From Lineus longissimus (lineage: Eukaryota > Nemertea > Pilidiophora > Heteronemertea > Lineidae), in contig NC_088325.1 in the NCBI RefSeq assembly GCF_910592395.1, positions 4,433,501-4,497,500 of the forward strand: a stretch of DNA of 64,000 nt, given 5' to 3'. How positions within the stretch are numbered: position 1 is the stretch's first letter; each line of letters starts with the position of its first letter. The translations under genes and the position numbers were made by a program. Of the stretch, positions 11,160 to 22,163 are shown piece after piece. The notes beneath the pieces are model-generated. The model saw nothing but the letters and a program-made list of their open reading frames with translations, did not search any database and was not told the origin of the DNA.

Positions 11160-11287
11160 TAACTCCCAGTCCACCTCAGCACAAAGTGAATACAAGGTTT
11201 TTCGTGGTGTTGGCACTTCTTTTAACTTTGATTGTCATAGCAGAAATCGGCTTAACTGTGTACGTGAAATACCGTCGGACGCTTAAA
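11160..11287 (+). CDS. Transmembrane exon of the Ig receptor
   Basis: The exon follows TTTTCTTTCCAG and ends at AAA|GTGAGT. With the single G carried from the previous phase-1 exon it encodes 43 residues: a Pro-rich stalk (VTPSPPQHKVNTR), a ~22-residue hydrophobic helix (starting FFVVLALLLTLIV) and a basic stop-transfer segment (KYRRTLK). That is a type I membrane topology. Entry phase 1 matches both C2 copies and exit phase is 0. It was too short for ORF detection and was found by reading splice sites. The next exon may be the one at 52415. Confidence 0.75.
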
Positions 11288-12116
11288 GTGAGTTATTTTT
11301 CAGATAATTTTGGTTGAAGCTTTCTAGTTTCTTTCTTCACTCTTTTCTGTTGCATGATATGCTCAGTAGCTGCCTTGTAGAGTCCATTTTGAATCGTAAT
11401 CATAAGAATATCACACCCGATTTGAAAAGATAGATCGAAGAGGCTCTTAAATGGTACGGCGTTCGTGTTTACCGGTAGGTCAGGCAAATTGAAATTACGT
11501 TATATACACAATGCACTACGTGGAGGGCAGTCATCGTTCATGCAATTTTGCTGAAACTTTGCATCCATCTGTCTACACAACGGCAGTGTTGAAATTTATC
11601 GTCAGTTCTACGATTAACGCGATTGGATATTCACTTTTCAATTTCAAAATATTTCAACGAACGTCGTAGGGTTTAAAAGGAAAAAAGAAAACAGATATTA
11701 ACTCTTATCGCTGCAAATAAGCTTTCCGAAGTTGTTGCCACATTCAACATTTTATTTTCATTGTTGACTTGCTCGAGATCGAATTGCGATTTTTCTTAAA
11801 TTCCCGCCAAATCAGATATAAATAATGTTGCGGTCCAATCATGCATTAGAGAAAACTGTGTAGCTTTCGGTTCACGGTGTAGCCTGGGGTCATCACTCTA
11901 CTCCGGCCAATTGACAGTGTTAAAACGATGTCCTGGCGTCGTAAGAAGTTATATTGCAGTGCTGGAGTGTCAAGAGAAATATCGAGCTGGTGACTTCGGA
12001 AGATTTGGTATTAACAGATTATTCCAAATTGTGAGTTAAAGCAATCCAAGCATGGCACCATTCTTATATTCAGACTAGGTGAACGTGGTAAAAATAACCA
12101 AAGTGGTGATTACTTT
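11288..12116. other. Intron, nothing recognised
   Basis: The stretch is AT-rich and has no supported coding potential, RNA gene or clear repeat border. Confidence 0.4.
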
Positions 12117-12869
12117 TTAAGGCCTGTGTACACTAGCAACATTTTTACAACATTTCTCCAACATTCCTTGTTGCAACGCCGTGTTGGAAAAAATGTTGTC
12201 AAGTGTGTACAGAGAAAATAATGTTGTAAAAATGTTGGAGAATTGTTGGAAATTTGTTGCAAAAAGAATTGTCTGGTCAATTTGTTGTTGCAAGTTTTTG
12301 GTCGTGTTGTAAAAATGTTGCTAAGTGTGCACAGAGCAAAACCAGTTTTCCAACATTCTTACAACATCTAATTGATCATGTGATCTACCTGAAGTCATGT
12401 GACCAGCCCTAGATGGACAAAATGGCAGCCTTTGCAATAAGGGGTGAAACCTTAGCAAGGAGTTCCTCAAATGCCCCCTCATCCATTCTCAGGAAGTTCT
12501 TATAGGAGGGCTTATCACTCATCCTCAACTCCCTCAGCAGGCAATGGTATGCTCCATGCTGCTGCCTCATTTGGATCCACGGCCTGGTCCACAGTCTCTT
12601 GACTTCCTTTTTCCTCCGCCTTTGCCGTCTTGACAAGACAATTGCCAAAACTGTGGCAGAAGCAGCCAAAACACATGTGCTCTGCTTGAATTCATCCATG
12701 ATTTTCCCACCAAAAAAAATTTCCCGCTCTGTTTTTACAACAAACATCCAACATATTCCCAACAAATTTCCAACACTCTTAAAATAGTGTACACAGGGCA
12801 TGTTGTAAAAATTTTGTAAAAATGTTGGAGAAATGTTGGAGAAATGTTGCCAATGTACACCCTGCTTTA
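12117..12869 (-). mobile_element. Non-autonomous Harbinger element with TTA target duplication
   Basis: The 747-bp element (12120-12866) is flanked by TTA on both sides, the target preference of PIF/Harbinger transposons. Its ends are inverted (AGGCCTGTGTACACTAGC against AGCAGGGTGTACATTGGC). Behind them come arrays of alternating AACATTTTTACAAC and AACATTTCTCCAAC motifs at both ends, inverted relative to each other, which look like subterminal transposase-binding repeats. It retains a 5' transposase exon on the minus strand. Size and the truncated ORF show an internally deleted derivative. Confidence 0.8.
12409..12699 (-). pseudogene. Harbinger transposase N-terminal fragment
   Basis: Starting at Met 12699 (MDEFKQST), this frame encodes about 96 residues. 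It has a run of Arg/Lys (RRQRRRKKEVKRLW) and the conserved Harbinger-type block WTRPWIQMRQQHGAY, then LLRELRMSD, YKNFLRMD and FEELLAKVSPLI. Family proteins continue for about 250 more residues through the DDE nuclease core. Here the frame stops shortly after, so the fragment cannot be catalytic. The ORF's apparent upstream extension to 12879 is only terminal repeat read in frame. Confidence 0.8.
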
Positions 12870-13689
12870 TGCAGCTCATTGGCTACATAATCATTTGAGG
12901 GGAACTCGAAACTGCTACCATGTATCCCGCTTATTCCCGCCTAGGTTTTAACTGGGCCGTTCAAAACTCCCCATTTCTATATGCATTTCGCTTATGTTTC
13001 CTTTAATCACCGATTAAGGTTGTTCGTACAGTCTTAAAGACAATTTCACGGCGTAAAGCATTTTTATAATGCGTACTTAGTACATCATGCATAGTATATA
13101 CTCCTTTAAAGAGGAAACTAGGTTAGTTGTAACGGTATTGGCGCCCAAAAGTTAAGTGAGAGCGAAGATTTCTTATGGCTATTTCAAAATACAGAGGTAA
13201 TATTCGGAACATAATATAGAGCAACTTAAAGCAAATAGTGATCGAGTGCTCAACTATTATTTTGATATATAGTTACCCCAGCAATATGCCTGTATATTCC
13301 GAATTTAAGCTACACCAACCTGGTAGTTTTACAGTCAAGATGGTTCAACGCAGGGAATTACCTCGATAAATGACGATTGAAATGCATTGAAGCTGAGGAT
13401 GGTATTCAGCTCTCATGTGTCATATTACCATTTGGTCATCTCTACCGTCAAGGGCCCGGCTGTAAATCTCCGCTATCTGGTTTGGCGACCGCTAAACCAC
13501 CGTTGTCTCAGCTGGCCGCCAAGGTCACTCCGTTAGGCTTAGCGGCCGCTATGCCACCGCTAAGTTAGCGGTACCTCAAGGGTTTTGTCAATGGGTACTG
13601 CCAAGTTTTAGCGATCGCTTGGGGTTCCGCTAAGTTCAGCATTCCCAAAACGTAGTGGTTGCTACATTAACCAGGCTTTGAATAACCGG
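12870..13689. other. Intergenic/intron, diverged dispersed repeat
   Basis: Sequence from about 13122 to 13260 (GTTAGTTGTAACGGTATT onward) recurs with divergence at about 18962-19110. Between 13460 and 13640 the words CCGCTAA and TTAGCGG recur many times, a low-complexity cluster of unknown origin. No coding region is supported. Confidence 0.5.
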
Positions 13690-13870
13690 GCCGTGGTTCC
13701 AGTCGACTCATTGGTGGAGAAAACCAAGTTGGGCATAGTGCTTTGCTCAAGAACACACAGATAAAACAGCTATGATCATTCCACATGTTCCAAAAGTCGA
13801 ACCTGCGACCTCCTGATTATGAGCCCAGTGCTCTAACCTCCATTATGTGCATGCCACCACTCTCAGGTAT
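13690..13870 (-). mobile_element. tRNA-derived SINE
   Basis: On the minus strand, 13870 to about 13793 resembles a tRNA. An anticodon-arm-like GGCTCATAATC is followed by GGAGGTCGCAGGTTCGAC, which contains an RNA polymerase III B-box. Downstream is the phrase TTCTTGAGCAAAGCACT, common in the body of animal tRNA-derived SINEs. Stems are imperfect, so a functional tRNA is unlikely. The borders are approximate. Confidence 0.5.
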
Positions 13871-14625
13871 TGGTACCCAGGAGTACACAAATAAATAGCA
13901 GAATGGTTTATCTGATCCAAAAACTGTCATCTGCATGAAGACAATTGTAACAGCGAACAGTAATTCCAACAGTTATTCCCACTGAGCACGCTAGGTTATG
14001 CCATACACAAATTCATTCTCGGTAAGAGGGTTAATTCACCTAACTCTGAAGGCAGACGTACGTTTCTGAAGACAAAATAAAACAAGATGTCTATCTCACT
14101 GTAAAATGAGCTCATCTTTCTGATTTCTGATTTCCTGAAGAACGTGGCTGATGAAGACATTGACATGATTGCTAATACACATCCAGGTTCCCCTCTCTGT
14201 CAAGACGCCCAGTTTTCTCTTTCTCTTTGATCTAACCTCCTTATTTTTTACAAGTCTGTATGATGTGTTCGCGATTTGTTGACAACTCAGACCACATATT
14301 GTTGTCGGGGATGAGCATAGTTAAAGGTCATATATCAAGGTTTTTTGCCATTTTCTGCTGTAAGACGATTTCAAAAGTGTACCTAACACTTTATACAATA
14401 CAGAAAACCAAATGCAATTAGCTCCATCCATTTTGAAGATATAGCCAATTATGTGTTTGACAACTTGATTACCTGATCAGGCTAGCAACTGGCTTGTTAG
14501 AGCCAGGCGGCGGGTTCAGCAAAAGTTGTGATGTAGATCAGGTCATCTGTACATGTCATGCAATCATAAAAGCAGGAGGGCCTTAATTAATAATGCACAC
14601 CTGGAAGTAATGTGTTTCATTCACT

Positions 14626-14931
14626 ATGGTGTATTGTGTGGCTCCGAATTGTGTCAAGGCTAGCACAAAGAACAATCGAATGACGGATGGGACCCATTTT
14701 CATGAATTTCCAAAGCCAGTTGAACGAGAGAGGAGGAAGCTGTGGATTCGGAAGTGCAAACGTTTGGAGTGTTGGAAGCCTGGGCCTTCGGCCAAACTTT
14801 GCAGTGATCACTTTATCGATACGGATTACCACATGAAGCCGGATATCTGCATCCAACTGAATATTAAATGCCACTTGTTAAAAACAGCTGTTCCAACCAT
14901 GTCAATTACATTTAATGCCCGAGGCTGCTGA
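14626..14931 (+). CDS. THAP zinc-finger domain protein
   Basis: The 101-aa ORF is one THAP domain, a C2CH zinc-dependent DNA-binding fold. Zinc ligands are Cys4, Cys9, Cys59 and His62 (YCVAPNC, LCSDHF). The conserved HFHEFPK, Trp40 and a C-terminal AVPTM, matching the AVPTIF box, are present. THAP domains occur in P-element transposases and in host transcription regulators. Here it sits inside a TTAA-flanked element with no effector domain, so it may bind the element termini or repress transposition. That role is inference. The stop follows soon after the domain, and an unseen spliced 3' part is possible. Confidence 0.8.
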   Translation: MVYCVAPNCVKASTKNNRMTDGTHFHEFPKPVERERRKLWIRKCKRLECWKPGPSAKLCSDHFIDTDYHMKPDICIQLNIKCHLLKTAVPTMSITFNARGC

Positions 14932-15325
14932 GGTCGGTTGTTATACATAATGTGTAGGCCATATTGGGGCCTGTGATACCGCATAGTGTCTTCTTGTGTT
15001 CCAGCCATAGCAAGGTGACAGCGACACAGGTCAGTGTCAGTGACAGCCACTGTCAATGACAGATTATTGTCATCTGACATCTAGGCCTATCTAACGTTGC
15101 ACGGCATTATATCGTCACGTCAAGATGATTGTGCATAATACCGTCACTTTTCAATAGTAGTTCAGCGTCATGACATAACTAGCGATACAACACTGACGAG
15201 GCGAAACAATATTGTGCAACATTAGTATGTTCAAAAATCATACATGTTATGCATCTGCAACCGTCTATCAATGTCTTCTTTGCTATATCGGCAGGTCTGC
15301 CATGCAAATTGATTAACCACAAATT

Positions 15326-15478
15326 CTAATCACTTTCGTCCGAATGATCACTCTCATTATGATCTAGTGATATTAATGGCTCGAACATGTACGGCTCAAC
15401 GTTTAAATATCCTTCTGTATCGACCAAAACATCCTCAAATTCACTGCTCTCACTCTCTGAACTGAATGCGGAAGCCAT
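15326..15478 (-). CDS. Short acidic ORF (50 aa) in the THAP element
   Basis: This ORF runs from ATG at 15478 to TAG at 15326. It is rich in Ser, Glu and Asp (MASAFSSESESSEFED, ending HSDESD) and has an aromatic motif, PYMFEPL, in the middle. Acidic leaders with a PYxFEP motif are something I associate with invertebrate proteins annotated P2X7-like, but that is memory, not a search. It points toward the THAP ORF from the opposite end of the element. It may be a first exon whose downstream part was deleted. Confidence 0.35.
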   Translation of the reverse strand: MASAFSSESESSEFEDVLVDTEGYLNVEPYMFEPLISLDHNESDHSDESD

Positions 15479-15802
15479 CTTGCTTTGTTCTGACTGACCT
15501 GATCTACGTCATCAAAAAATCCCTAGCGGCCACATGTGGAACTAATCTAAAGTTGTGTGTGGTGGGAAATTCAAATAGTTTAAAATTGAAAATTGAAATA
15601 ACTAAATAATGACTTTATTATTAGAATTTTTTTAATGTCTGGGATCTTGTTTTTTTAACCCTCAACATATTTCATGAGTATCAAGCACGTTTTCAAACCT
15701 TGATATATGGCCTTTAAAATCAAAAAAAAAATTCAAATAGTTTCACTAGTTTCATGAGTAAATGATAGGCGGTGCTACTGGTCTGTGAGAAAGGTATCAT
15801 TT

Positions 15803-15870
15803 AATTGGAGACAGATTCAACCAAAATTTATGTTTAAAAGCATAAATGTTGGTTGAATCTGTCTCCAATT
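15803..15870. repeat. 68-bp near-perfect palindrome
   Basis: AATTGGAGACAGATTCAACC and its complement flank a short core around TTTAAAAG, giving arms of about 30 bp with few mismatches. It resembles a miniature foldback element or cruciform-forming sequence. Confidence 0.8.
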
Positions 15871-16779
15871 TGGCAAAATGAATATCCAAGTAACGTTGGC
15901 CCTGCCATGGGCTGTACAGTCATCCGACGTGAAAATTTTAATTGCTGCTCTAGTTTTTTGTTTGGGATGATTCAGTTTGGGGCATTTATAGTGGAATAAT
16001 CAGATGCCCATCAACCATATCCCGACCAGGGCGATATGGTGTCATATCCCAACGGTCAATAAGGTGTCGGGCATCTTTCAGCTGTTTGCGTGCGGACTGA
16101 GGGCAGTAATCCCTCAAATGAGGACTCCAATCAACGTGAGACAGTGCCGAAGTCGACAATGGCTGCTTCATAAGTACATATTCCTTCGAACGTCCTTTGA
16201 TCAATTCTCCCAAGCCATTGGGTTGCTTGTGGTCTGGAATAGTTCCAGAACTATTCAGGCCTAGAACTGTTCAACTATACTGATAGATCTGAACAGTTCC
16301 ACCAATACAGTAGAAGTGAATGTTCTGTCACTGTTCCAACCAACATCACATTTCAGTGGTTTACTTAGCATAAAATGATTACATGTAAGATAGACCACTC
16401 TCATGATCAATTATAAATGACACACCTTTATCAAGGGGGGATTATCCAACCAATACAAAATGACCTCCAAAAAATGGTGGTAAACCATTGCGCTTTTAAA
16501 TTATATTGAATTATTTTGAATCGTGCCGAAGTGAGCAAAAAACGCATCAACTATCACTGGACAGTATTTCAACACACAGCTGACACACATCCCAAGTTCA
16601 GTTTACACACACGTCGGCTTCAGCAGTAAAGTGCGTATTTTCTTGTCATCAACCAATTGAGCAGCGCTCCAGCTTTCAGAAACTCCCAATAACATCTACA
16701 TCAACAATGACATATATTGCATGATGAGCATGAATCAACGTCGTGAATTCAAACTTTAAGTCCGGGAGCTGAGCGACTT
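15871..16779. other. Non-coding, nothing recognised
   Basis: No exon, RNA gene or bounded repeat is supported here. Confidence 0.4.
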
Positions 16780-17045
16780 TTATTTAACACACAGGCTACA
16801 AATGATGTGAATGTGTTGTGGGATTGAGTACACCTACCTGACCATAGAAATCCTATTCTTAAGATTTTCCAGTAATAGGTGTAGGAGATAGAGGGGTTAG
16901 AGTTTTTGTTAATTTTTTGCACGTTAATCTTGAACGGTTAGATTAAATAGACCCTATAAATGTATTACCAACATATAGAAACATGGTGCCTCTGAGTGAG
17001 ATAAGCATGTTTTCAAAAGCTCCCTTGATATGTTATAGGAAATGA
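16780..17045. repeat. Dispersed repeat, copy A
   Basis: This stretch matches 19120-19440 in the same orientation, sharing phrases such as ACCTACCTGACCATAGAAA, GGAGATAGAGGGGTTAG and GAAACATGGTGCCTC. The identity is clearly below that of the young repeats elsewhere in the window. The family is not identified. Confidence 0.7.
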
Positions 17046-18961
17046 CATTTTAAATTGGTTTCTATCGAAATCAAGGCAAAATGCATAAATAGTCATTTCC
17101 AACCACACTGAGACTTTAAACAAAAACACATGCTTAATTATTGGTAATACATTTGCAAATCCAACATTTCAAGATTTACGAGCACATTGGTGCTTGTTTG
17201 CTCGGCTCCTGTACCAGCTGTGTTCGTTAGAGATTAAGTAATTCAGCGTTTGTCATTCACGGTCAGTCTTTACTTCGATCTTCACCGATAAGTGTTGTCC
17301 TCAGCCTCAGTTGTATATTTTACTTCTAAACATAAGGTTTTTTGAACTCTAGTGATTGTCTTTATCATTCTAACAGTAGTCCAAAATATTTTATTTCGAC
17401 ATGTGTTTGTTTTCCTTTCAGAAACACTCCCTATGTCTGTCTATCATGGCGTTCATATCTTTCTTTGTTGTAACATGGTGATCGTCTTTAAAACTTTATA
17501 TTATCTCTTGAGACATGTACGAAAGAAATGTTCGTATTTGTGATATTCAGAATTATTCAAAAAACTTTCAAATAGTCCTCAAAAATGTATGAAGCACAGC
17601 TTTTCTGTTGCAACTTATTTATCTCACAGATAGTATATGAATGAAAGAGAAAATGGCCAATCTGGAGAACTGGTTCTCTAGGCTTACTGCAGGCTTCCAA
17701 CTTGTTGTGTTGGCCTGTCCTAGGAAAGGAAAAAGTTATTCACTTTTGGGGCTGTCACGCTGTGACGCATAGCTGAACTTATGCCAACTTATGTGAATTG
17801 GTGCACGCTGATATGAATTTGCAATAGGTTTGGTATAAGTTCTACAAATTAAAGGGTATTAAGGACAATGCAAAATTTCAATAAGATTTTATTCTTCATT
17901 CAAAATGACCAAAAACAATAGGGTTAATTAAATGCTTTTTATTTCATGAAAATATCTCAAAAATTGAAAACGTTTTGAGCGGTCAAAGTTAAAGATTCGG
18001 CAAGGGTCATTAAAAATGGGACTGCTAGATTATGATATGATATGATGTCATAACATGTACTCCAATTTAATGATATATTTAATTCTTGAAATACTGGCAA
18101 CGTACTTCACATACAATACTTAAATTTATCACATGTGTAGAGTATACAATTATGACATGTATGAATGAGTCTCTCATATCCAAAACTGCATAAATCGATT
18201 ACATCATAACATGATTATGTTGCATAATAACAGGGATAATAAAGAAATGCTGTTATGTTGGCTGACATTATCAACATTTCAAAACAAACACTTCGGCTTT
18301 TCATTTGAAACCTTATAACGAACCTATCCTAGAAAAAATATCTGATATACTCAACATATGGTTACATAACAATAAATGGGATATTAGTAGAAGTTGATGA
18401 AAGAAATTTTAACAATTTAATGATAATTGTAAGATACTCATTGAACATACATGTATGTTTTATTGTGTTCTGATGAAAACTTCACAATATATTCAGATAT
18501 GAAAAATTTCTTTATATCGGAATACACGCTATGACATCACTAAACTAAATCTAAGCAGCATCTCTTTATCCGTAGACCAGTTTTTCCCAATGATGCCTGC
18601 TGGATCTCCAACTTTGAACGCCCATATATAACTCCCCCAATTTTTCTATATTTTTTTCATGAAAAAAAGAGCAATTTAGTCCTACTCCACTTCCATTAAT
18701 CCTAATCAAGTGCACCACAATTGGTCATTGTGCTGGGAATTTGAAAGCACGCTTGCGCTGTCTCAATATGACGTACAGCAGTAATAACTATATGCCGACG
18801 TACGTGCATTTTCACCAACAGGCTAATAACATTTCTCATACATGAATTACTACTGTACGTCATAATGTGACAGCGCCATTAAGTTGGGAAATTGTGTTTT
18901 TGATGACTTTCAACGAAATGTTGCTGTGTTCATCTGGAAATATGAGATTCACACTCATGTC
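17046..18961. other. AT-rich stretch, nothing recognised
   Basis: The stretch is very AT-rich between 17850 and 18550. Two sites near 18721-18880 mention the same phrase in opposite orientations (TGACGTACAGCAGTAAT and ATTACTACTGTACGTCA), suggesting a weak inverted repeat. There is no coding evidence. Confidence 0.4.
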
Positions 18962-19456
18962 CGAGTTAGTTGTAACGGTATTAGCGCCCAAGAGTTAAAT
19001 GGAAGCGAATATTTCTGATGGCTATTACAAATATACATGTACAGACTGATGTAATATAACTCCAAATTTGATAAAGCGCAACGTATAGCAAAGAGTGAGT
19101 GCTCAACTGTGAATTGATACTTTTATTTAACATACAGGCTACAAGTGATTTGAATATGTTGTGGGATAAAGTACGCCTACCTGACCATAGAAACCAAATT
19201 CTTAAGTTTTTCCAGTGGTGGGTGCCGTAGACCGACTGTAGGAGATAGAGGGGTTAGCATTTGTGTTAATGTCTTCATCATTGGACCACGAATGGGAGCT
19301 CTTTACAGGAGCACAAGGATCGATGTACACTTAAATCTTGAACGGTTGAATTTATACCCTATACAAATAGAAACATGGTGCCTCGGAGTGAGATAAGCAG
19401 GTTTTTAAATGCCCCCTTGATATGTTATGCCCCCTTGATATGCCCCCTTGATATGC
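18962..19456. repeat. Dispersed repeat, copy B, with short tandem array
   Basis: This is the partner of 13122-13260 (5' part) and 16780-17045 (3' part). Near its end the 13-bp word GCCCCCTTGATAT occurs three times (19411-19456), where copy A has a single diverged form, so the array expanded here. Confidence 0.7.
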
Positions 19457-19739
19457 GAGATCGCGCCGATCTCATGCCGCCATATTCAGTCTTTACTCTT
19501 GTGCTTCTACGAAGCACATCGTTTTTTCAAAGCTGCCGTGAATTCGATTTAAAACCAAATTCAACCAGCCAAGTCTAGACGATTTTTGGGTTCATTCACC
19601 TACTAGTAGACCGCCAAACTAATCTTGGCATTAGTATTGTCCAGTCTATTTAATTATAGACCTTTCTTAGCTAGCTTAGTCGACCCGGCTCCATTATTTT
19701 TATCTTGGTAGGGTAGACTTACGTAGGCTATTCTCCGCT

Positions 19740-19776
19740 CTATTGTAATGAACAAGACTCAGATCCATTACAATAG
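19740..19776 (+). repeat. Perfect 11-bp hairpin in the DIRS leader
   Basis: CTATTGTAATG (19740-19750) and CATTACAATAG (19766-19776) are perfect complements around a 15-base loop, 19 bases before the first Gag-frame ATG. It may belong to the left terminal repeat or act as an RNA structure. Confidence 0.8.
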
Positions 19777-19794
19777 TGTTTAATTCAAGTAGGC

Positions 19795-22082
19795 ATGTTT
19801 TCCTTTCCATTAATAATTGCGTCCTTTCTGGCCTACTTGGGGTTTCCAGTGTTTTTATTGTCATTGGTACCATTTTTTATATGGCGTACCCCTCCGACGG
19901 CATCCTTTGTCTCACCACAAAGGAATGCGTCTGGTGGCGGGAAACGGGCCGCGAAGACGCCTAAACCCTCTTCCGGTTCCGTTTCCGGGCATATAACCCG
20001 GAGGTCTACCAAACCTCCCGCCACCACCCCTTCCGTCAGCCGAGTTCCGGTTCCGGCCGCGGCTGCGAAGGATGCGGGATCAGACATTATCAATGTATGT
20101 GGTCCCAAGGGTGACTTACATCCAGTAAGTCTCCAAGGGTTTAATATACCCCGGACCTCAGGGAACCTTCCGGTTCCTCTGTCGTCCGCTCCCCCGAGTA
20201 CAAGCCCTTTGTACCCGCGGGAGCACCCTGCTTCCGGTCCGCCGATTGCAGTTCCGGTTGCTGACGCGGGTTCCCGTTTATCAGTAACCGAAGACTCTAC
20301 TGGGGGTTTTTCTCAGTCTTTACTGCGAAATAACCCCAGTCCTCACGGACACAGTAGAGTAGGGACGGACTTTATAACGCCACCTCCGAAACGCCATGCG
20401 TCTTCGGTAACAGCGTTTCCGCCCTCCGTACCTCCTTCTAAAAGGGCAACCGGTAGCTCCATACCGGCGAAGGAGTTACGGGCATTTCCGGTTTCGGACT
20501 TCGTCCTGCCGGAAATGCAGGCACCTCCCTACGTTGGCCAACCTCTTAGGTGGAGCCAACCGGAAGTGCCACCCCCTCCTCGTAGCAGAGGCGTCGTTCC
20601 CATGGAACGAGCTACGCAGAGAGGACATCTGAACTCTGGTTCAGAATATGGGCATCTTCCGCTTCCGGAAGACCCATTCGCCCGTACATACGGCTTCGAG
20701 GGGTCGTTATGTGCTCACCCTCGCCTCAACCGCCCGTCGTTGAGAGAAGCCGCACGTCGGGTCCGGAACCCGAGTCGGGACAGCAACTGTCCCAGCTCAT
20801 CCATATGGTAGCAGGTCTTACTGATAGACTCAGCCATCTGGAGCAGGGTTCCGGTTCCTCTGGTGCGCCTGGTCCCATCGGATACCCACCATCCGACTCC
20901 TATATTTTAGAGGAATTTTCTGAGAACGAGAGTTCTCAGCCAGGCTACCGCTCCCCCAATCAGGAGGAGCTGTCACCAGAGGAGGCCAGTATCTTGTCGG
21001 ATATGAGGACACTCAGATCCTTGATCAGAGCGTACCTCCCGCAGGATCTGTGCCCTACCCCGCCGGAACTGCCAGCCTTATCAACACCGACCTTTTCACT
21101 TTGGGGACAGGAAGTGGATCCCAATCCACAGGTTTCTCAGGGCTCCACTCGGGCACTTGAATTCCTTCCTCCCTCCCCGTCGGTGGTAGCAGTCTCTGAA
21201 CTTTTGGAGCGTACAATCAGAGACTCCCAATGCGCCCACCAACGTACTTCCATCCCTGTCCTTCCGGCAGTCGGACCGGAAGCTTGGTGTAAACCGGGGA
21301 AGTTGTTCACGGCACAACTTCCTCCCGTTAGGCAGTGCCTCGCTGACTATTATCGAGTCAGGTCGGCCGGCTGTCCAGCTGCAGCATCGACTTCCATATT
21401 AAAGGACGATGTACAGCTGGACCAACTTGTGCCTAGGGTGACCTCCTCCTCGGCTTACCGAGACCTTAGAGCACAAGAGGGTCTGGCCAAAAACACGTTA
21501 GCGGTGCTCTCCTACGCAGAGCACACTAACCTGGCCCTAGCCAGATCCCTAAAGGATAATGAGTCACTATCTGATGACACAAAATCGCTTGTGACATCCT
21601 TGTCACATTCGATTAGGCACGCTATTGCTCTGTCCGCCAAGACCGCAGCAAATAGCGTCCTACTCCGTAGAGACGCCGCACTGGGCTCTCTCAATGTCAT
21701 CAGATCCCTCCAGCTGGAAGGGGCCTTAAGAACCGCTCCTATGGACGGTTCTTTCCTGTTCGCAGATTCTGTACAAGAGGCGGCTCAAGCACAGAAAGAT
21801 TGGGACAAATTATATGCCCCCACTGCGACACAGAGGGCCAAGACCTCTCTACCTAACGCTAGAAAGATAGAGAGGCCCCAGCAGGCATCGGGTTCAATCC
21901 CGTACGCCAGGCAGGTCCTGCCTAGGCCTACCCCGCCTAGTCAGCCTGCTCCTGCTGGATCCTTCCGACGGGAAGCGGAGGGTCGCCGGACTGGAAAGAG
22001 GAAAAATACTTCCTCTAACCAGGGTGGATCCGGTCCGACTAAGCACTCCTTTCGTCCAAGGGGTGCAGGCCGGAAGAAGTGA
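19795..22082 (+). pseudogene. DIRS Gag-like ORF (frameshifted)
   Basis: A first frame (19795-20811) is Pro/Ser-rich and low in structure. A second (20709-22082, 457 aa) contains a leucine-rich helical segment (LSQLIHMVAGLTDRLSHLEQ) and ends in a basic tail (RPRGAGRKK). They overlap by about 100 bp in different frames and share composition, so I read them as one Gag-like protein with a frameshift near 20700. The exact point cannot be fixed by eye. DIRS Gag proteins are poorly conserved, so the call rests mostly on position upstream of the RT. Confidence 0.6.
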
Positions 22083-22163
22083 CTCCCCCCTCCTTTCTCC
22101 TCCCGGACGCAAAAAGGAGCCGACTCCGGTAGTCGGGGGCCGTCTGCAAAAATTTGCAGACAT

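Larger units (their letters stand above)
14321..15717. mobile_element. TTAA-flanked element carrying a THAP ORF
   Basis: TTAA duplications (14321-14324, 15714-15717) bracket inverted termini AGGTCATATATCAAGGTTT and AGGCCATATATCAAGGTTT, matching at 18 of 19 positions. The 1389-bp interior has a THAP-domain ORF near the left end on plus and a short acidic ORF near the right end on minus. TTAA target duplications are typical of piggyBac-like transposons, but no DDD transposase is present, so superfamily placement is open. Confidence 0.75.

Noticed and set aside
12700-12879. Upstream extension of the Harbinger ORF to 12879
   Set aside because: It is terminal repeat sequence read in frame. The natural start is Met at 12699.
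13793-13870. tRNA-Met-like gene
   Set aside because: Stems are incomplete and a SINE body follows, so it is called a SINE.
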